From positions 1,115,585 to 1,179,584 of the forward strand of contig GG745328.1 in the NCBI GenBank assembly GCA_000151295.1: 64,000 bases of DNA. The letters run 5' to 3'. Position numbers and translations under genes: made by a program. The notes under the pieces were generated by a model. It made no database searches. It was not told where the DNA came from and saw only the letters and a list, made by a program, of their open reading frames with translations. The DNA is from Allomyces macrogynus ATCC 38327. Lineage: Eukaryota > Blastocladiomycota > Blastocladiomycetes > Blastocladiales > Blastocladiaceae. Of this stretch, positions 35,301 through 47,199 are shown piece after piece. Within the stretch, counting starts at the first letter, position 1, and each line of letters starts with the position of its first letter.

Positions 35301-36579
35301 TCGACGCGATTACCAAGACGCACCGCAGTGAGGAGGAGCAATTCGCGCATTTCTTATCGGAACTGCAGCAGAAAGACTTGGCCACCGTGCAAGCCGACTT
35401 GGCTGAAAAGGAGCGGACTTTGGCCGCACGCATTCGGCAGGAAAAGCGTGACGCAGATACGGTCACGCCCGAGATGGTGGCCGAGACGCAGACGTTGTTG
35501 CAGCTGTTCGGCGTGCCGTACGTCACGGCGCCGTTCGAGGCCGAGGCGCAGTGTGCGTGGTTTTCCAAGGAGGGGTTGGTCGATGGCGTCGTGACGGACG
35601 ACTCCGACGTGTTTTTGTTTGGCGCCAAGGTCGTGTTCAAGAACATGTTCAATTCGGCCAAGTATGGTACGTCGGTCGTCTTTTCGTCACAAGCCGCGTT
35701 CACGACAACTTCCGATGAGTTGATTCACCGTGTTGTTGATGATACGGAACCATAGTCGAACGGTACACGGCATCCGACCTGGCTGAGGCGCTTCAACTGG
35801 ACCAGCGCGCCTTGATTCAGCTTGCGCACCTGCTCGGGTCCGACTACACGTCGGGCATCTCGGGGATCGGCGCCGTCGCCGCCATGGAAATCCTCGCCGA
35901 GTTTGCCGGCGACCCCGCCCATCCTGACGGCAGCACCGAGCTCACACGGTTCGCCGAATGGGCGCGCGCGATCAACCAAGGCCAGGACCCAGACTCCGCA
36001 TCTGGCCGCCCCGTCTCTGACGTCCGCCAACGACTCCGCTGACTCGCGGCTAACGTGCCTGGCCGCAACTTTCCGGACCCGCGCGTCGACGCGGCCTACC
36101 TGCACCCAACGGTCGACGAGTCGCGCGAACCGTTCACGTGGGGAGAGCCGGACATTGACGGATTGCAGACATTGTTCTGGGACCGGGTCGGGTGGCCGCC
36201 TGCACGCGTGCAGTCGACTGTCGGACCATTGATTGCGGCCATGAACCAGCGCCGACACCAGACACAGACGAAGCTCACGTCGTTCTTGACGATTACTGAC
36301 GCTCGCGCTCGGACCAAGCCGATTGCGTCGGCACGGATGCAGCGCGCGATTGCGACGAAGCGGGCGAGGACTGCGGGTGATAAGGAGGAGGACGGGGAGG
36401 ACGGGTCAAGTTCCAGTGATGAGGGGTCGTCGGACGACGACTCGGCCGCTCCTCCCCGAAAGAAGAGTAGCCGTGGTCGTGGCCGCGGAGGTCGCGGCCG
36501 TGGCCGTGGGGGTCGCGGTCGCGGCCGTGGCAGCCAAAGTTCCGTCTGTGCTGAAGGGACCGGCTCGCCGGCGAACTAG
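32342..36579 (+). CDS. RAD2: RAD2/XPG structure-specific endonuclease (nucleotide excision repair)
   Basis: Exon 1 ([20 protein letters not shown]) is the XPG-N domain, with [14 protein letters not shown] and [24 protein letters not shown] acceptor leads to [14 protein letters not shown] ~750-residue acidic, Ser/Pro-rich spacer separates it from XPG-I ([34 protein letters not shown]). Another intron (GTACGT...CCATAG) leads to the helix-two-turn-helix region [20 protein letters not shown] and to [15 protein letters not shown]. The protein makes the 3' incision in nucleotide excision repair and contacts TFIIH. An in-frame TGA at 36040-36042 falls in a conserved block (VRQRLR before, LAANVPG after) and no AG lies downstream to splice it out. 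The C-terminus is an [11 protein letters not shown] tail, unusual for RAD2. Family identity is certain; the stop needs checking. Confidence 0.9.
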
Positions 36580-37478
36580 GGTGGCCGCATGGGCGGGACA
36601 GCGCAATTGGTTTCTTCTGACAATTTATTGGACATGATTTTGGTGTTGTTCCAGCTCATAATCGTTTTGGCGAGCATAGGTTTCGTGCCGATTTCTGTTT
36701 GGGACTCGCGTTAATGCGGCTGCATCGCCAGGCTTCTCCACCCAGGTGTCAGTTTCCGCTGGATCTTGCTGTCCTTGGCCTGATATTCACTTCCTCCGCA
36801 AATACTGGGCCGGTATGTGCTGACCTTCCGATCGTGTTGATAATTGAAGACATAGATGAGCACTGCAGAGGGTACCGCTGGCCAAGGGTATGCCAAGACA
36901 CGGTTTCGCCGCAAATGTTTGCTTCACTCTTGCTGTCGCAACAGCTCTAGACAGATCAGCGTTACAACATTACATTAAAGCGGTTGCCTTGGAAAGGCTC
37001 AGCTCTTCACAGATCAACCGTTGCATATCTACTCAGTCAAATCGCCCAAGGCGACAGCGACGATGAAAGTCAACTCTCTCACTGCTGTTTGCAAACAATT
37101 GTTGGGAGCAAGGCAGCAGCAACATGCATCAGCTGATTGGGCGGCTGATGCAACACAAACCCTCACACTCATCAAAGAAGACGCCTTTGATGCAAAGAAG
37201 GAGGCCGCAGGGGCCGACGATACACGCGCCTTTCATCTCCACATTTGACGATGGAAGAAGAAATGTGCTAAAACGACTCGAGACATGGTCCTTCGCGGCT
37301 GGCGGGACGAGACTTGTGCCAAGGCGGCCGAACTCAATCCCATCTCCTGCAAGGACCCGGGATTACTTGGAATTACTAGCAAACGACGGGACCTAACACG
37401 ACGCAGCGGCCTCGACTCTCTCAAACTATCCTCGACTTCAACCTCGTTGCAACGCGCTGCTTTCGATTGCAATCAACC
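36580..37478. other. Spacer between RAD2 and the pseudokinase gene
   Basis: About 900 bp, lower in GC than the genes. Short open frames exist on the plus strand, but none has a recognisable product or good start context. It presumably contains the RAD2 3' UTR and the promoter of the next gene. Confidence 0.4.
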
Positions 37479-39882
37479 ATGGCGGATTTGCTCGGCGAAG
37501 GTGGCGGGAACATCGACCCATCACCTTTAGACGGTGTGTGGGTGATTTCGGGCAAGATGAGCGGTCGCGACGCCCCAACGACAACGGCACCCGCGATTAC
37601 TTCGCTCGTCATGTTCATCGTGTCGATTTCGCTGCTATTCTGCGCGCTCCCCGTCGCTTGGTGCCATTATTCCAATTGCTGGCCGTGCAGACGGCTTCGC
37701 CAACGTCGCAATCCCGATGTGGACGCGACGACCGAGCTATCCCACCAACCCAACGCGCACCGCGGACCAGCAGGCTCGCGTCGTCTCGTGTCTGGCTCGA
37801 CTTATGCAGCAACAATTGGGAAAACCGATTCGCTTGGCCTGTCGGCCGACACACACGCTGCTCTCATTTTGGATTCTCGTGCGTTGCTTGTCGAGGAGGA
37901 GTTGTCAAGTAGCACCGCATCGGCTGTGGTCAAGAACACAACGCGGAGCAGCGTTACTTCCACGACCGCCGCAACCAGTTCCATGTCATCATCATCGCCC
38001 TCGTCCTCGCTCTCGTCGTCAAGCCGCAGTCCCGCTTCGATTACCATCAACGGCGCGCCCAAGGGGCCAGCTCGAAAGCCCACCGCTCCGCCGCTCCGGA
38101 CACGCATCGCATCGAGTCCCGCCGTTCCCTCATCCTTGCAATGGTCCTGGTCAAGCCGGTCGCGCACCGAACCAGTCGACGGAATTGAACTGGACGTGAC
38201 GTTGCCGCAGTCGTTTGCTCGCCCGCGCGACGTGGTCACGCTGGCGCGGCAAAGCACGTTTGTGGAGTTGCAGCGTCTGCCCAACTCGTCGTCGACGCTG
38301 AGCCAAGTCTTGGTGGCGCAGTTGCTGGCTCGCGCCGCCAAACCAGTTGTCAAGGCGAATGGCGGACCAGCAAGGTGCGTTGGTCGCTCTGTTTTTATGA
38401 CGCCGCGCGCTCTCGTTGTGTGAACTGACCCTCGCTATCATGACCGTTTCAAGCAATACCACGCCGGTTGACGGTCAGTCCCTGACCGTTGGGCTCGACT
38501 TGCCCGTGGGTTTGGTCACGACCGCGACCCTGGCCATGGATCCGTTGTGGGTCGGCTATTTGGATTTCCAGGTGCACTATTCGCAAACCATGGGCGAAGA
38601 CGCCATTTCATCGGTCCACGGCGGCACGTTCCGCGCCCAAGCAGTGCAAGTACGGTGTTTCTGGCGCGGATTTTCGCGTGTCCCTTCTGCCAGCTCGACG
38701 GGCCAAGGCGCACTCTCACTGTTCAATGTGATCGCACGTCCTCGCCCGGACCCGGCCCAAGAGACGGCGCAGATGTGGTCTGACGAGGAAGTTGCTCGTT
38801 TGTGGCAGAATGAAGTTCAGATCATGCAGTTCGTAGTTCCAACACAACGATGCTCTTCATTTCGACTGTTGTCGTGAATGCGCACGCGCACTCACTGCTT
38901 GGTGATTCATTGCGTGTCTAGTGAACTGCAAGGTCACGGAAACATTCTGCGCCTCGTTGGGATTTCGCAAGTCGCGGCAACCCCCACGGACACCGTTTCC
39001 TTCACGCTCTACGAATGCGCAAAACCGCTGATCGAGCTCGTGTTCAACCTGACGATTGACTGGTTCGACGACGATTCGCTCGACATCGTGAGCGACGTCG
39101 CGTCGGCCCTGGCGTTTGCACAGTCGCGCGGGTACGGTCACGGATCACTGACGCTACTCGATATTTGGACTGTCCCGACTTTGCAGCCTTTGGGTCGCCC
39201 GCGGGCGGTCGTGTCGGCACCCAGCAGCGGCGCAGCCTTGTCGTCGACAGCGCCCAACGCGCACTTTGTGACGAAAGTGGCCGGGTTTGGGCTCCACCCG
39301 GAACAAGTCGCTAAGCGGATTGCAACGACGGTGGATACTATGCGCCGGCATGTATACGCGCGTTATGCCGACCCGGACCTGATCAAGACGGCGACCGCGC
39401 TGGCCAATCAGGACGTGCAGGCAGCCGCCGGTTCCGACGGCGGATCCGATCTGTCTGCTCGAGCGACTCCGGTCTTGAGTCCCGCTGCCCCACCAGCCGA
39501 GGCTGAGCCATCCACGGACGCCGCCGAGCGTCGGTCCGAGGGACTCACAAAGGCGGCCCACGCCGCCGCCGTTTACGCGTTGGGCGCGCTGCTATACGAG
39601 TGCGTCGAGCGGCGGCCTGTATTTGATCATATTGCTGCTGACAATGTGCAAGCCGCGCTGGGCCGCCCAATCCGGCCCATTGTTGACCTGCAGCGGTCGC
39701 TGGCCAACTCGGCGGTGCGGTCGGCCGATATTGGGCTCAAGCGCAAGCTCCGCGTCAAGTTGCTCGAGCTCATGTCGCGGTGCTGGTCGGCCGAGGTGAC
39801 ACGCCGGCCGAGCATCGACGGCGTGGTGGTGGAGTTGCAGGGGATGCAAGAGATGGTGAAGCAGACTGTGATGCGCGGATGA
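37479..39882 (+). CDS. Membrane-anchored TKL/tyrosine-kinase-like pseudokinase
   Basis: From ATG 37479 (MADLLGEGGGNIDPSPLDG) a short N-terminal segment precedes one transmembrane helix (SLVMFIVSISLLFCALPVAW). A basic Cys-containing stop-transfer and a long Ser/Thr/Pro-rich juxtamembrane region follow. After introns near 38373-38455 and 38833-38921 a kinase fold can be followed: EVQIMQF, GHGNILRLVGIS, a hinge region TLYECAKPLIELV, and the catalytic-loop position YGHGSLTLLDI, which lacks the HRD aspartate. The DFG position reads AGFGL, then ALGALLYECVERRPVF and the TKL-type end MSRCWSAEVTRRPSI. Loss of both aspartates predicts no phosphotransfer. The topology resembles a receptor-like kinase with a short outside part. 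Exon phases around 38833-38921 are not perfectly resolved. Role unknown; signalling scaffold is inference. Confidence 0.65.
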
Positions 39883-40809
39883 CCGCTGTCGCGCGATGAG
39901 ATGAGGGGTGGCGCGTGTCGTTCATCGGTTGTTGGGAAGCGGGTGGGCCGAATCGTGTGAACTGAGCATGTGCGCGAAGACTTGGTTTAGGCTCGTTTGG
40001 ACCACAGTAGCAAATGCCAGAGTACCTTGGAGTTGTGAGGGGCATGGAGAAATAGACAACTTGATTATCGACGGAAGTGAGTCACATGTGTCATTCGCGG
40101 CCAACAGCTCAAGCACGATGTGATATCGCCCCATCTGATCGACCACCCCCGGCGTGAAGTGCTTAATTGTTTGGCCCAGCAGCAGCAGCAGCAGCAGCAG
40201 CACCGTCTTGCACGAACCGAAGATGTGGACATAAGAGAAGGATGAACTGTTTTGCGCAACAACATGCTGCCAAAGTATCGTACGGTTCCTCCCAGTACGC
40301 CACAGGTCGACTTGGAACGATTCCCAATCCGGAGCAAGCCGGAGACAAGTCCCTTTCTGGCTTGACCGGCGCCACACACGTGCGATTGCGATCAGCGTCG
40401 CTCAAGGGCCCACGCGGGCTGCTGCCCATCATTCATAAATCGCGACGCGCACCGCTCTCTGATCACAATCCACCACAACTGCAACCACCAACCACTACGA
40501 CCCACCAACGACGACCAATCGTCAAGCACCAACCACCCGCGATCAACTTGGACCCCAGTCTCCCTGCACCGCGGCCCGCTTGATCACGTCGCCCTGTGCC
40601 GCTCGGCTGTCCCTGCCCCGGCGCTCTTGCTGCAATCCAGCCCTGCTCTACCCGTCTCGTCGTCGTCTCGTGCCGTGCTGGTACGCTTGCCTGCTTGCCG
40701 GCCTGCCTGGTGCCGCTCGCCGGCCATGGAATTGTCTGTGGTCGCCGAATTTTGCCTGACCTCCATGTGGCACGCGTGCTCCATCTAGGCCCGTGCTGCA
40801 TATATCGCC
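39883..40809. other. Spacer upstream of FGAM synthase
   Basis: About 930 bp containing a (CAG)8 microsatellite at 40177-40200 and an ATATATCGCC motif just before the FGAM synthase ATG. Open frames crossing the CAG run encode poly-Ala or similar low-complexity peptides and are not called. Confidence 0.45.
40177..40200. repeat. (CAG)8 trinucleotide microsatellite
   Basis: Eight perfect CAG units in the intergenic region between the pseudokinase and FGAM synthase genes. Such runs are length-variable and could serve as a strain marker. Confidence 0.9.
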
Positions 40810-43800
40810 ATGACAGCTTCCTTGGGCAAGTCCTCGTCCGCCAGCACCGGCAACATGCTCGTGCTCCGTAGCACCACCTCAGCCCTGTCTGACTTCCGTC
40901 GCTCGCGGCTCGTCGCGACCATTGGCGGTGACGACGTGATCGAGAACGTGCACGCGCACTGGCTCTACTTTGTCGCCGTCGTGCCCGGCAAGACGCTGGC
41001 CGATGCCGACGTGAAGCTGCTCGAGGACCTGCTGCAGGCGCACCCGCTCGCGGCATCGTTTGCGCCGTCGGAACACGACTTGGTCGTTGTGCCGCGCCTC
41101 GGCACCATTTCACCTTGGTCGACGAAGGCCACCGACATTGCGCGTCTGTCGGAGCTGCACGCCGTGGCCCGCATCGAGCGCGGCCTTCTCTACTCGTTTG
41201 CCGTGCACGACCACGCGTCCGTCTCGCTTGCGACGGCCGCGGGCCCTCACATCCACGACCGCATGACGCAGGCGCTGCTGTCGGTACTCCCGACTTACCA
41301 GGACTTGTTTGCGCACGAAGACCCGCGCCCACTCGTTTCGGTCCCAATTTGCAAGGCCGACGACCCAAAGGCCGCGCTCAAGCGTGCCAACGTCGAAAAG
41401 GGTCTGGCGCTCGCCGACGACGAGGTCGACTACCTCGTGCAAATGTACGCGAGCAAGACGCTCGCCGAGTCGCTGCGCCGTGACCCGACGGACATTGAGT
41501 TGATGATGTTTGCGCAAGTCAACTCGGAGCACTGTCGCCACAAGGTCTTCCGCGCGTCGTGGGATATTGATGGCAAGTCCATGCCCAATTCGCTCTTTGG
41601 CATGATCAAGAACACGTACGAGCAGCACCCACAGCACGTGCTCTCAGCCTACTTGGACAATGCCGCAGTGATCGAGGGTCCCTCGGTTCCGCGGTTCGCC
41701 TGCGGTGCTGACGGCGTCTACCGCGTCGCCGACGAAAAAGTGCACTTGGTCGCCAAGGTCGAGACGCACAACCACCCGACGGCCATCTCGCCGTTCCCGG
41801 GCGCCGCAACCGGCTCCGGTGGTGAGATTCGCGACGAAGGCAGTGTGGGCCAAGGGTCAAAGTCCAAGGCCGGTCTGACGGGCTTTGCCGTCTCGAACCT
41901 GCGCATTCCCGGCTACACGCACGACTGGGAGGTGGATGTGGGCAAGCCCGCGCATATCGCGTCGCCGCTCGACATTATGATCGAGGCCCCGCTCGGCGGC
42001 GCGGCCTTCAACAACGAGTTTGGCCGCCCGGGTTTGACGGGCTACTTCCGCACGCTGTGCATGCCCGTCGACCTCGTCGATGCCAGGCAGAATGCCGCTG
42101 CCGCTCCCTCGACTGTCAAGTCGGAGGTGCGCGGGTTCCACAAGCCGATCATGCTTGCCGGTGGCATGGGCAGCATTCGCCCGATGCACGTGCACAAGCA
42201 GCCGATTCGTCCGGGCAACAAGTTGGTCGTTCTTGGTGGGCCCAGTATGCTGATTGGGTTGGGCGGTGGTGCCGCGTCGTCGGTGGCCTCGGGCGCCTCC
42301 TCTGCCGATCTCGACTTTGCCTCGGTGCAGCGCGAGAACCCGGAAATGCAGCGCCGCTGCCAGATGGTGCTGGACGCATGCACGGCCCTGGGCGACAAGA
42401 ACCCGATTGTCTCGGTCCATGACGTTGGTGCCGGCGGTCTCTCGAACGCGCTGCCCGAACTCGTGCACGACCATGGTCTCGGCGCGGTGATCCAGTTGCG
42501 GTCAGTGCTCATTGACGACCCAAGCATGTCGCCCATGGAGATTTGGTGCAACGAGTCGCAGGAGCGGTACGTGCTGGCGCTCGACGAAAAGGATGTGGCC
42601 CGGTTCGAGGCCATGTGCAAGCGCGAACGGTGTCCGTTTGCCGTTGTCGGTGTCGCGACCAAGGAAGAGCATTTGCTTGTGCAGGATTCGCTTCTCAAGA
42701 ACAACCCGATCGACCTGCCGATGAGCATCCTGTTTGGCAAGCCGCCCAAGATGCACCGCGTGACGCAGACGCGCACGTTGATCCCCAAGCCCTTGGCCCT
42801 GCCCGCCTCTGCGACGCTTCTCGATGCCGCGCGTCGTGTCATGCAGCTGCCCTCGGTCGCGTCCAAGTCGTTCCTCATCACCATTGGCGATCGGTGCGTC
42901 GGTGGGCTGACGACGCGCGAGCAAATGGTGGGTCCGTGGCAAGTGCCCGTGGCCGATGTAGCCGTCACGTCGACGACGTTCAACACGTGGAAAGGCGACG
43001 CCATGGCTATGGGCGAGCGGCCGTCGATTGCTCTTGTGGATCACGCTGCGAGTGCGCGCATGGCCGTCGGCGAGAGTCTTTTGAACTTGGCTGCCGCCGC
43101 TGTTCCGTCGCTGGGTCACGTTAGGTTGTCGGCCAACTGGATGAGCGCCGTCGACTCGGAGGGCGAAGGTGCCGGTATTTACGCTGCCGTCAAGGCGATT
43201 GGTCTCGACATGTGCCCGGCGCTCGGTATCACGATTCCGGTCGGCAAGGACTCGCTCAGTATGAAGTCGCAGTGGAAAGACGGCGCCGTGGTCTCGCCGC
43301 TCGCGCTCAACATCACGGCCTACTCGGTGGTCGAGGACACGCGGCTCACGCTGACCCCACAGCTGAAGCGTCATGCCGATTCGGTTCTTCTCCTGCTCGA
43401 TCCGAGTGCCGGTCAAATGCGCCTCGGCGCCAGCGCGCTCTCGCAAGTCTACCGCCAGGTCGGCAACAGCGTGCCCAACGTGGACGACGTGGACCGTTTG
43501 CGCGCCGTGTGGAACACGATCCAAGCGGCTCGCCCGCACCTTCTCGCGTACCACGACCGTTCCGACGGCGGTCTCTTCACAACCATGGCCGAAATGTGCT
43601 TCGCCGGCCACATGGGTGTGCGCATGTTTGTACCCGCCAATGTCGACCCGATTGCGTTCCTTTTCAACGAGGAACTCGGCGCCGTGGTTCAAGTTGCCGC
43701 GAACAAGGTCGAGGACATCATGGCGATTGCCCAGGCGCAGGGTCTCCCGCACGACTGCGTGCGTGCCGTCGCGCAGGTTACGCCCACGTCGCAGCAGATT

Positions 43801-44850
43801 GATATTTTCGAGCACGGGTCGGGCCAGCTCTTGCAGGCGTTCCACCGCGTGGAGCTGCAGCGCCTGTGGTCGCTGACCTCGTACCATATGGCGCGTCGTC
43901 GTGATAACCCGGCGTGCGCCGAGTCGGAGCTCGAGGCTCTGTTTGATGGCGCTGACCCGGGCATGTCAAGCCACCTCACGTTCAAGTACCCGCTCGAGGA
44001 CTTGCCATTGTACAAGGTGCCCGTCGACACGCGCCCCAAGGTGGCCATTATCCGCGAGCAGGGCGTCAACTCGTTCATGGAGATGGCCTACTCGTTCCAC
44101 GCGGCCGGGTTCGCGGCCGTGGACGTGCACATGTCGGACATTTTGTCGAGCGCCACGTCGCTTGCTGGGTTTGTCGGCCTCGCTGCGTGCGGCGGGTTCT
44201 CGTACGGCGACGTGCTGGGCGCCGGCCGCGGGTGGGCCAAGTCGATTCTGTGCAACCCGACGGCGCGCGCCGAGTTTGAGCGCTTCTTTGCCCGGCCCGA
44301 CACGTTTGCGCTCGGCATTTGCAACGGGTGCCAAATGTTTTCGCACCTGCGCGAGCTGCTGCCGGCCGACTCGGGCGCGCAGCACTGGCCCTACTTTGTG
44401 CGCAATGCCTCGGAGCAATTCGAAGGGCGCACGTGCCTGGTCCAAGTGCTCGACTCGCCCTCCATTTTCCTCAAGGACATGGCGGGGACCAAGCTGCCGA
44501 TCCCCGTGGCGCACGGCGAAGGGCGCACCGAGTACGTTGACCAAGAGGCCGACATTCCGTCGCTTGTGGCCAACCAGCAGGTCGCGGTGCGGTTTGTCGA
44601 TAACTATGGCGCGCCGACCACGCGGTACCCATTCAACCCGAACGGCTCGACGCTCGGGATTACGGGGTTGACGACGCGCGACGGCCGCGTCACAATCATG
44701 ATGCCGCACCCGGAGCGGGCGACGCGTTGGGTCGCCAACTCGTGGATCGATGACCAGTGGCGCCACGACGGCGTCGAGGGCCCGTGGCTCCAAATGTTCC
44801 AAAGTGCTCGCAAGTGGGTCGAGTCAAATAATTTGATGACCAAGGCGTAA
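40810..44850 (+). CDS. ADE6: Phosphoribosylformylglycinamidine (FGAM) synthase
   Basis: A single uninterrupted exon of 1,346 codons ([12 protein letters not shown] to TAA), the usual length of the eukaryotic large PurL. The N-terminal and linker regions are followed by the FGAM synthase core: [20 protein letters not shown], the ATP/substrate loop [19 protein letters not shown] with [10 protein letters not shown], and [11 protein letters not shown]. The C-terminal glutamine amidotransferase domain has [15 protein letters not shown], the nucleophile Cys (about residue 1171) in [10 protein letters not shown], and the His/Glu end [11 protein letters not shown]. The enzyme converts FGAR and glutamine to FGAM in the fourth step of de novo purine synthesis. 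The gene is intronless in an intron-rich neighbourhood and looks fully functional. The symbol follows yeast usage. Confidence 0.97.
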   Translation: MTASLGKSSSASTGNMLVLRSTTSALSDFRRSRLVATIGGDDVIENVHAHWLYFVAVVPGKTLADADVKLLEDLLQAHPLAASFAPSEHDLVVVPRLGTISPWSTKATDIARLSELHAVARIERGLLYSFAVHDHASVSLATAAGPHIHDRMTQALLSVLPTYQDLFAHEDPRPLVSVPICKADDPKAALKRANVEKGLALADDEVDYLVQMYASKTLAESLRRDPTDIELMMFAQVNSEHCRHKVFRASWDIDGKSMPNSLFGMIKNTYEQHPQHVLSAYLDNAAVIEGPSVPRFACGADGVYRVADEKVHLVAKVETHNHPTAISPFPGAATGSGGEIRDEGSVGQGSKSKAGLTGFAVSNLRIPGYTHDWEVDVGKPAHIASPLDIMIEAPLGGAAFNNEFGRPGLTGYFRTLCMPVDLVDARQNAAAAPSTVKSEVRGFHKPIMLAGGMGSIRPMHVHKQPIRPGNKLVVLGGPSMLIGLGGGAASSVASGASSADLDFASVQRENPEMQRRCQMVLDACTALGDKNPIVSVHDVGAGGLSNALPELVHDHGLGAVIQLRSVLIDDPSMSPMEIWCNESQERYVLALDEKDVARFEAMCKRERCPFAVVGVATKEEHLLVQDSLLKNNPIDLPMSILFGKPPKMHRVTQTRTLIPKPLALPASATLLDAARRVMQLPSVASKSFLITIGDRCVGGLTTREQMVGPWQVPVADVAVTSTTFNTWKGDAMAMGERPSIALVDHAASARMAVGESLLNLAAAAVPSLGHVRLSANWMSAVDSEGEGAGIYAAVKAIGLDMCPALGITIPVGKDSLSMKSQWKDGAVVSPLALNITAYSVVEDTRLTLTPQLKRHADSVLLLLDPSAGQMRLGASALSQVYRQVGNSVPNVDDVDRLRAVWNTIQAARPHLLAYHDRSDGGLFTTMAEMCFAGHMGVRMFVPANVDPIAFLFNEELGAVVQVAANKVEDIMAIAQAQGLPHDCVRAVAQVTPTSQQIDIFEHGSGQLLQAFHRVELQRLWSLTSYHMARRRDNPACAESELEALFDGADPGMSSHLTFKYPLEDLPLYKVPVDTRPKVAIIREQGVNSFMEMAYSFHAAGFAAVDVHMSDILSSATSLAGFVGLAACGGFSYGDVLGAGRGWAKSILCNPTARAEFERFFARPDTFALGICNGCQMFSHLRELLPADSGAQHWPYFVRNASEQFEGRTCLVQVLDSPSIFLKDMAGTKLPIPVAHGEGRTEYVDQEADIPSLVANQQVAVRFVDNYGAPTTRYPFNPNGSTLGITGLTTRDGRVTIMMPHPERATRWVANSWIDDQWRHDGVEGPWLQMFQSARKWVESNNLMTKA

Positions 44851-45637
44851 TCGAGCCTCGTCAATCTCGGTTTGTGTTTAAAAAGGAATGAAGTTGTTAT
44901 CTATCCCTCTCAATTTTCACTTTGTTGCTCCAGATTTGCATTGGCTGCGTGTGAGGAGAGTCACAAAAGCGAATGGGGATCATTGACTTCACGAATAATT
45001 TGTGATGTATAGGCAATGGGAGTCGAGATGAACAATAATTGGCAACAATCGATGCCCAACACGAAGGGTTGAAGCAGCGAAACAATGAGATGACAAACGG
45101 CGTAGACTTGACGCGATCCGATCTGCTCGGGAGGGGGGTGGGGAGGTGTCTTGGCAACGGATGGAAAATGTGCAGCGCAGAGGGTGGCATGACAGTGTAT
45201 GAACGACAGGCGCCAGTTCTGCTGGCAGTGGGCAACTGCGAATCAGTGACCTGGCTTCGTGAGCGTTGCAATTAGGGCCGCAGCGTGCGGACGACGTGCC
45301 AGTCTCGACATTGTCAGACATTATTGGAAGCCTACCTTCTTTCAGAGAGTTGGCGAGTTTGATTTCAAAGAATATTTGCCATGGAAAGCCCATGAGTGTA
45401 TTCGAGCAATGAGGGAATCAACGCTTGTCTCTGTTCATGTTAGATGTGCACGCGCCAATGCGGTATGGTTCAATTTGTATTGAAAACAACTATCATTAAA
45501 CTATTGAATGGTTTTAATGCGCGCCCGACAGCGCTAGGGCACGACCTCAGTGCCTTGCAACAGCAATCGTCAGTCGGGGTCTGGGCAATCTGTCGATCCA
45601 CTCGAGAAATGAAGTACCTTTCGCGCGACAATCCACG
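44851..45637. other. Convergent 3' spacer FGAM synthase / HMG gene
   Basis: About 790 bp, lower in GC than the genes. No gene, repeat or RNA was recognised. It must hold both 3' UTRs. Confidence 0.4.
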
Positions 45638-46830
45638 TTACAAGTGCGCGCTCACCTTGCGCGCGCGGTACGACGTCAACTTCTTGGCACCGGTGGACTT
45701 GGTCGACTTGGCCTTACCGATCTTCTTGGGATGGTACTGGTAGTTCGGGTACGCCACCTGATGCCGCTTCTTCTCCTCCTCAAACTTGTCCTTGTAGAAC
45801 TGTTTGACATCGTCCGACTCTTGGTGCCAAAGCGCGCCGAGCAACCGGTTGAGCTCCTGCTTGCGCTTTGGCGGGTTGACGAGCTGCGCCGACTTCGCCT
45901 CCTTGTACAAGAAGAACTGGTTCTTGGGGCGCTTGGGGGGCGGAATCACTGGTTCCTCGAGGTCGTCGTCAAGAGCACTGGCCTCGTCGTCGTGGCCGTT
46001 GGCGGGAGCGTCGGGCACGACCGCCGGGGTGGCTTGTTGGCCCCAAGTCGACCCGGGAATCGGAGCAGCGGCGGGGTTGGCGGCGAGCGAGTCCCACGGG
46101 TGCGCAACTTGGTAATGGTACGGGATCGAGCTGTTGAGCGGCGCGACGCCGGCCGGGGCTTGGTGGGGCATGTTGCCGTTCTCGGAGACTGGCGACAATG
46201 GTGAAAGCGTGGCGAGGTCTGGGTTGCCGACGAGGTCAAACCCGGGAACGTTCCTGGATAAAACCACTGCGTTAGTCGAGATCGATGGAGGCGAAACGAA
46301 ATCTTCTCCACGCACAGGATCGGCATCTGGACCGGGCCGCCGGGAACAAAGTATGGGTAACGCGGGGCCGGAGGCGTCGCGAAGACGACGTAGAATAAAC
46401 CGGTGCCGGGCGGTGCAGAGAGACCGGGCGGCGTAGGAAATCCGGGCGGCGTAGGAAATCCGGGCGGCGCAGGAAGAAACGCGCTGTCGCTTGGGTCCCG
46501 AGCGTCGTCGAATTGCGGCGACAGTTGGCGGCCGGGGTAGCACTCGAGCGGGTAACTCGTGGGCGGCGGGGTCGCGGGCGTGAAGCGACGGATCGCGTCC
46601 GGGGCAGGACACGGCATCGGACCGCTCACGAGGCTGTTGCCCGTCTTCGAGGTACTCCATGGACCAGTCGCCATTGTTGCTGATCGTCGAAAGGGCGCGG
46701 TGTAGTCGTCGCGGGCGGACGGGTCTTTGATGGAGAGAGAAGAGAGATTCGTCGGATAGCCGCCGCTTTGATATAGGGCGGAGGATGAAGGAGCCCGGTC
46801 CTTTGCAGCAAGGCCGTCAAAAGGTATCAT
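45638..46830 (-). CDS. MATA-type HMG-box transcription factor
   Basis: Two exons (46830-46316, 46253-45638; donor GTGCGT, acceptor TTATCCAG) give 376 residues in exact phase. The N-terminal half is Pro/Gly-rich with three tandem PGFPTP repeats. The C-terminal half has a complete HMG box: PPKRPKNQFFLYKEAKSAQL, NPPKRKQELNRLLGALWHQE, VKQFYKDKFEEEKKRHQVAY, PNYQYHPKK, followed by a basic tail. The RPxNxF opening and the YPxYxYxP ending are those of sequence-specific MATA/SOX-like HMG boxes, used in fungi by mating-type and sexual-development regulators. Calling it a mating gene would be inference; flanking genes (FGAM synthase, a WD40 protein) do not resemble known sex loci. An ATG at 46674 is an alternative start. 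Its 5' end is tandemly duplicated upstream. Confidence 0.8.
46430..46483. repeat. 18-bp tandem repeat in the HMG gene
   Basis: About three copies of an 18-nt unit (plus strand CGGGCGGCGTAGGAAATC-like) encode repeated PGFPTP in the Pro-rich half of the HMG-box protein. The third copy is slightly diverged. Confidence 0.75.
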
Positions 46831-47199
46831 CGTGTGAGGTCCAACGGTGAGAAGTGACGGACCGCGTCCGGGGCGGACACGGCAGCGAACCGCTCACGAG
46901 GCTTGCGCGTCTTCGAGGGACTCCATGGACCAGTCTCCATTGTCGCTGATCGTCGAAAGGGCGCGGTGCTGTCGTCGCGGGCGGACGGGGTCTTTGATGG
47001 AGAGAGAAAAGAGTTCTGTTGGCTGGCCGCCGCTTTGATCGCTGCTTTGATGGGGTGGAGGAAGAAAGAGTCCGGCCGTCCGCAGCCCGCTTTGATCGCC
47101 GCTTTGATGGGGAGGAGGAGGAAAGAGACCAGTCCTTCGTAGTAAGTCCGTCAAAGGTATCATCGTGTGTGTGTGGGGGGGTCCAACCGTGGGAAGACG
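46581..47199. repeat. Direct tandem duplication of the HMG gene 5' end
   Basis: Unit A (about 46581-46850) covers the start of the HMG coding region. Unit B (about 46851-47199) repeats it in the same orientation with scattered substitutions. Shared blocks include GCGTCCGGGGC, CCGCTCACGAGGCT, ACTCCATGGACCAGTC, GATCGTCGAAAGGGCGCGG, TCTTTGATGGAGAGAGA and GGTATCATCGTGTG. Unit B carries an extra internal tandem of about 50-60 bp around 47029-47130 (CGCTTTGATCGC-type). Unit B also keeps an in-frame ATG equivalent but has lost continuity with the HMG gene. Confidence 0.75.

Noticed and set aside
42042..43887. Long minus-strand open frames under FGAM synthase
   Set aside because: Antisense shadows of a fully conserved single-exon enzyme; composition rich in Arg/His/Gly with no domain.
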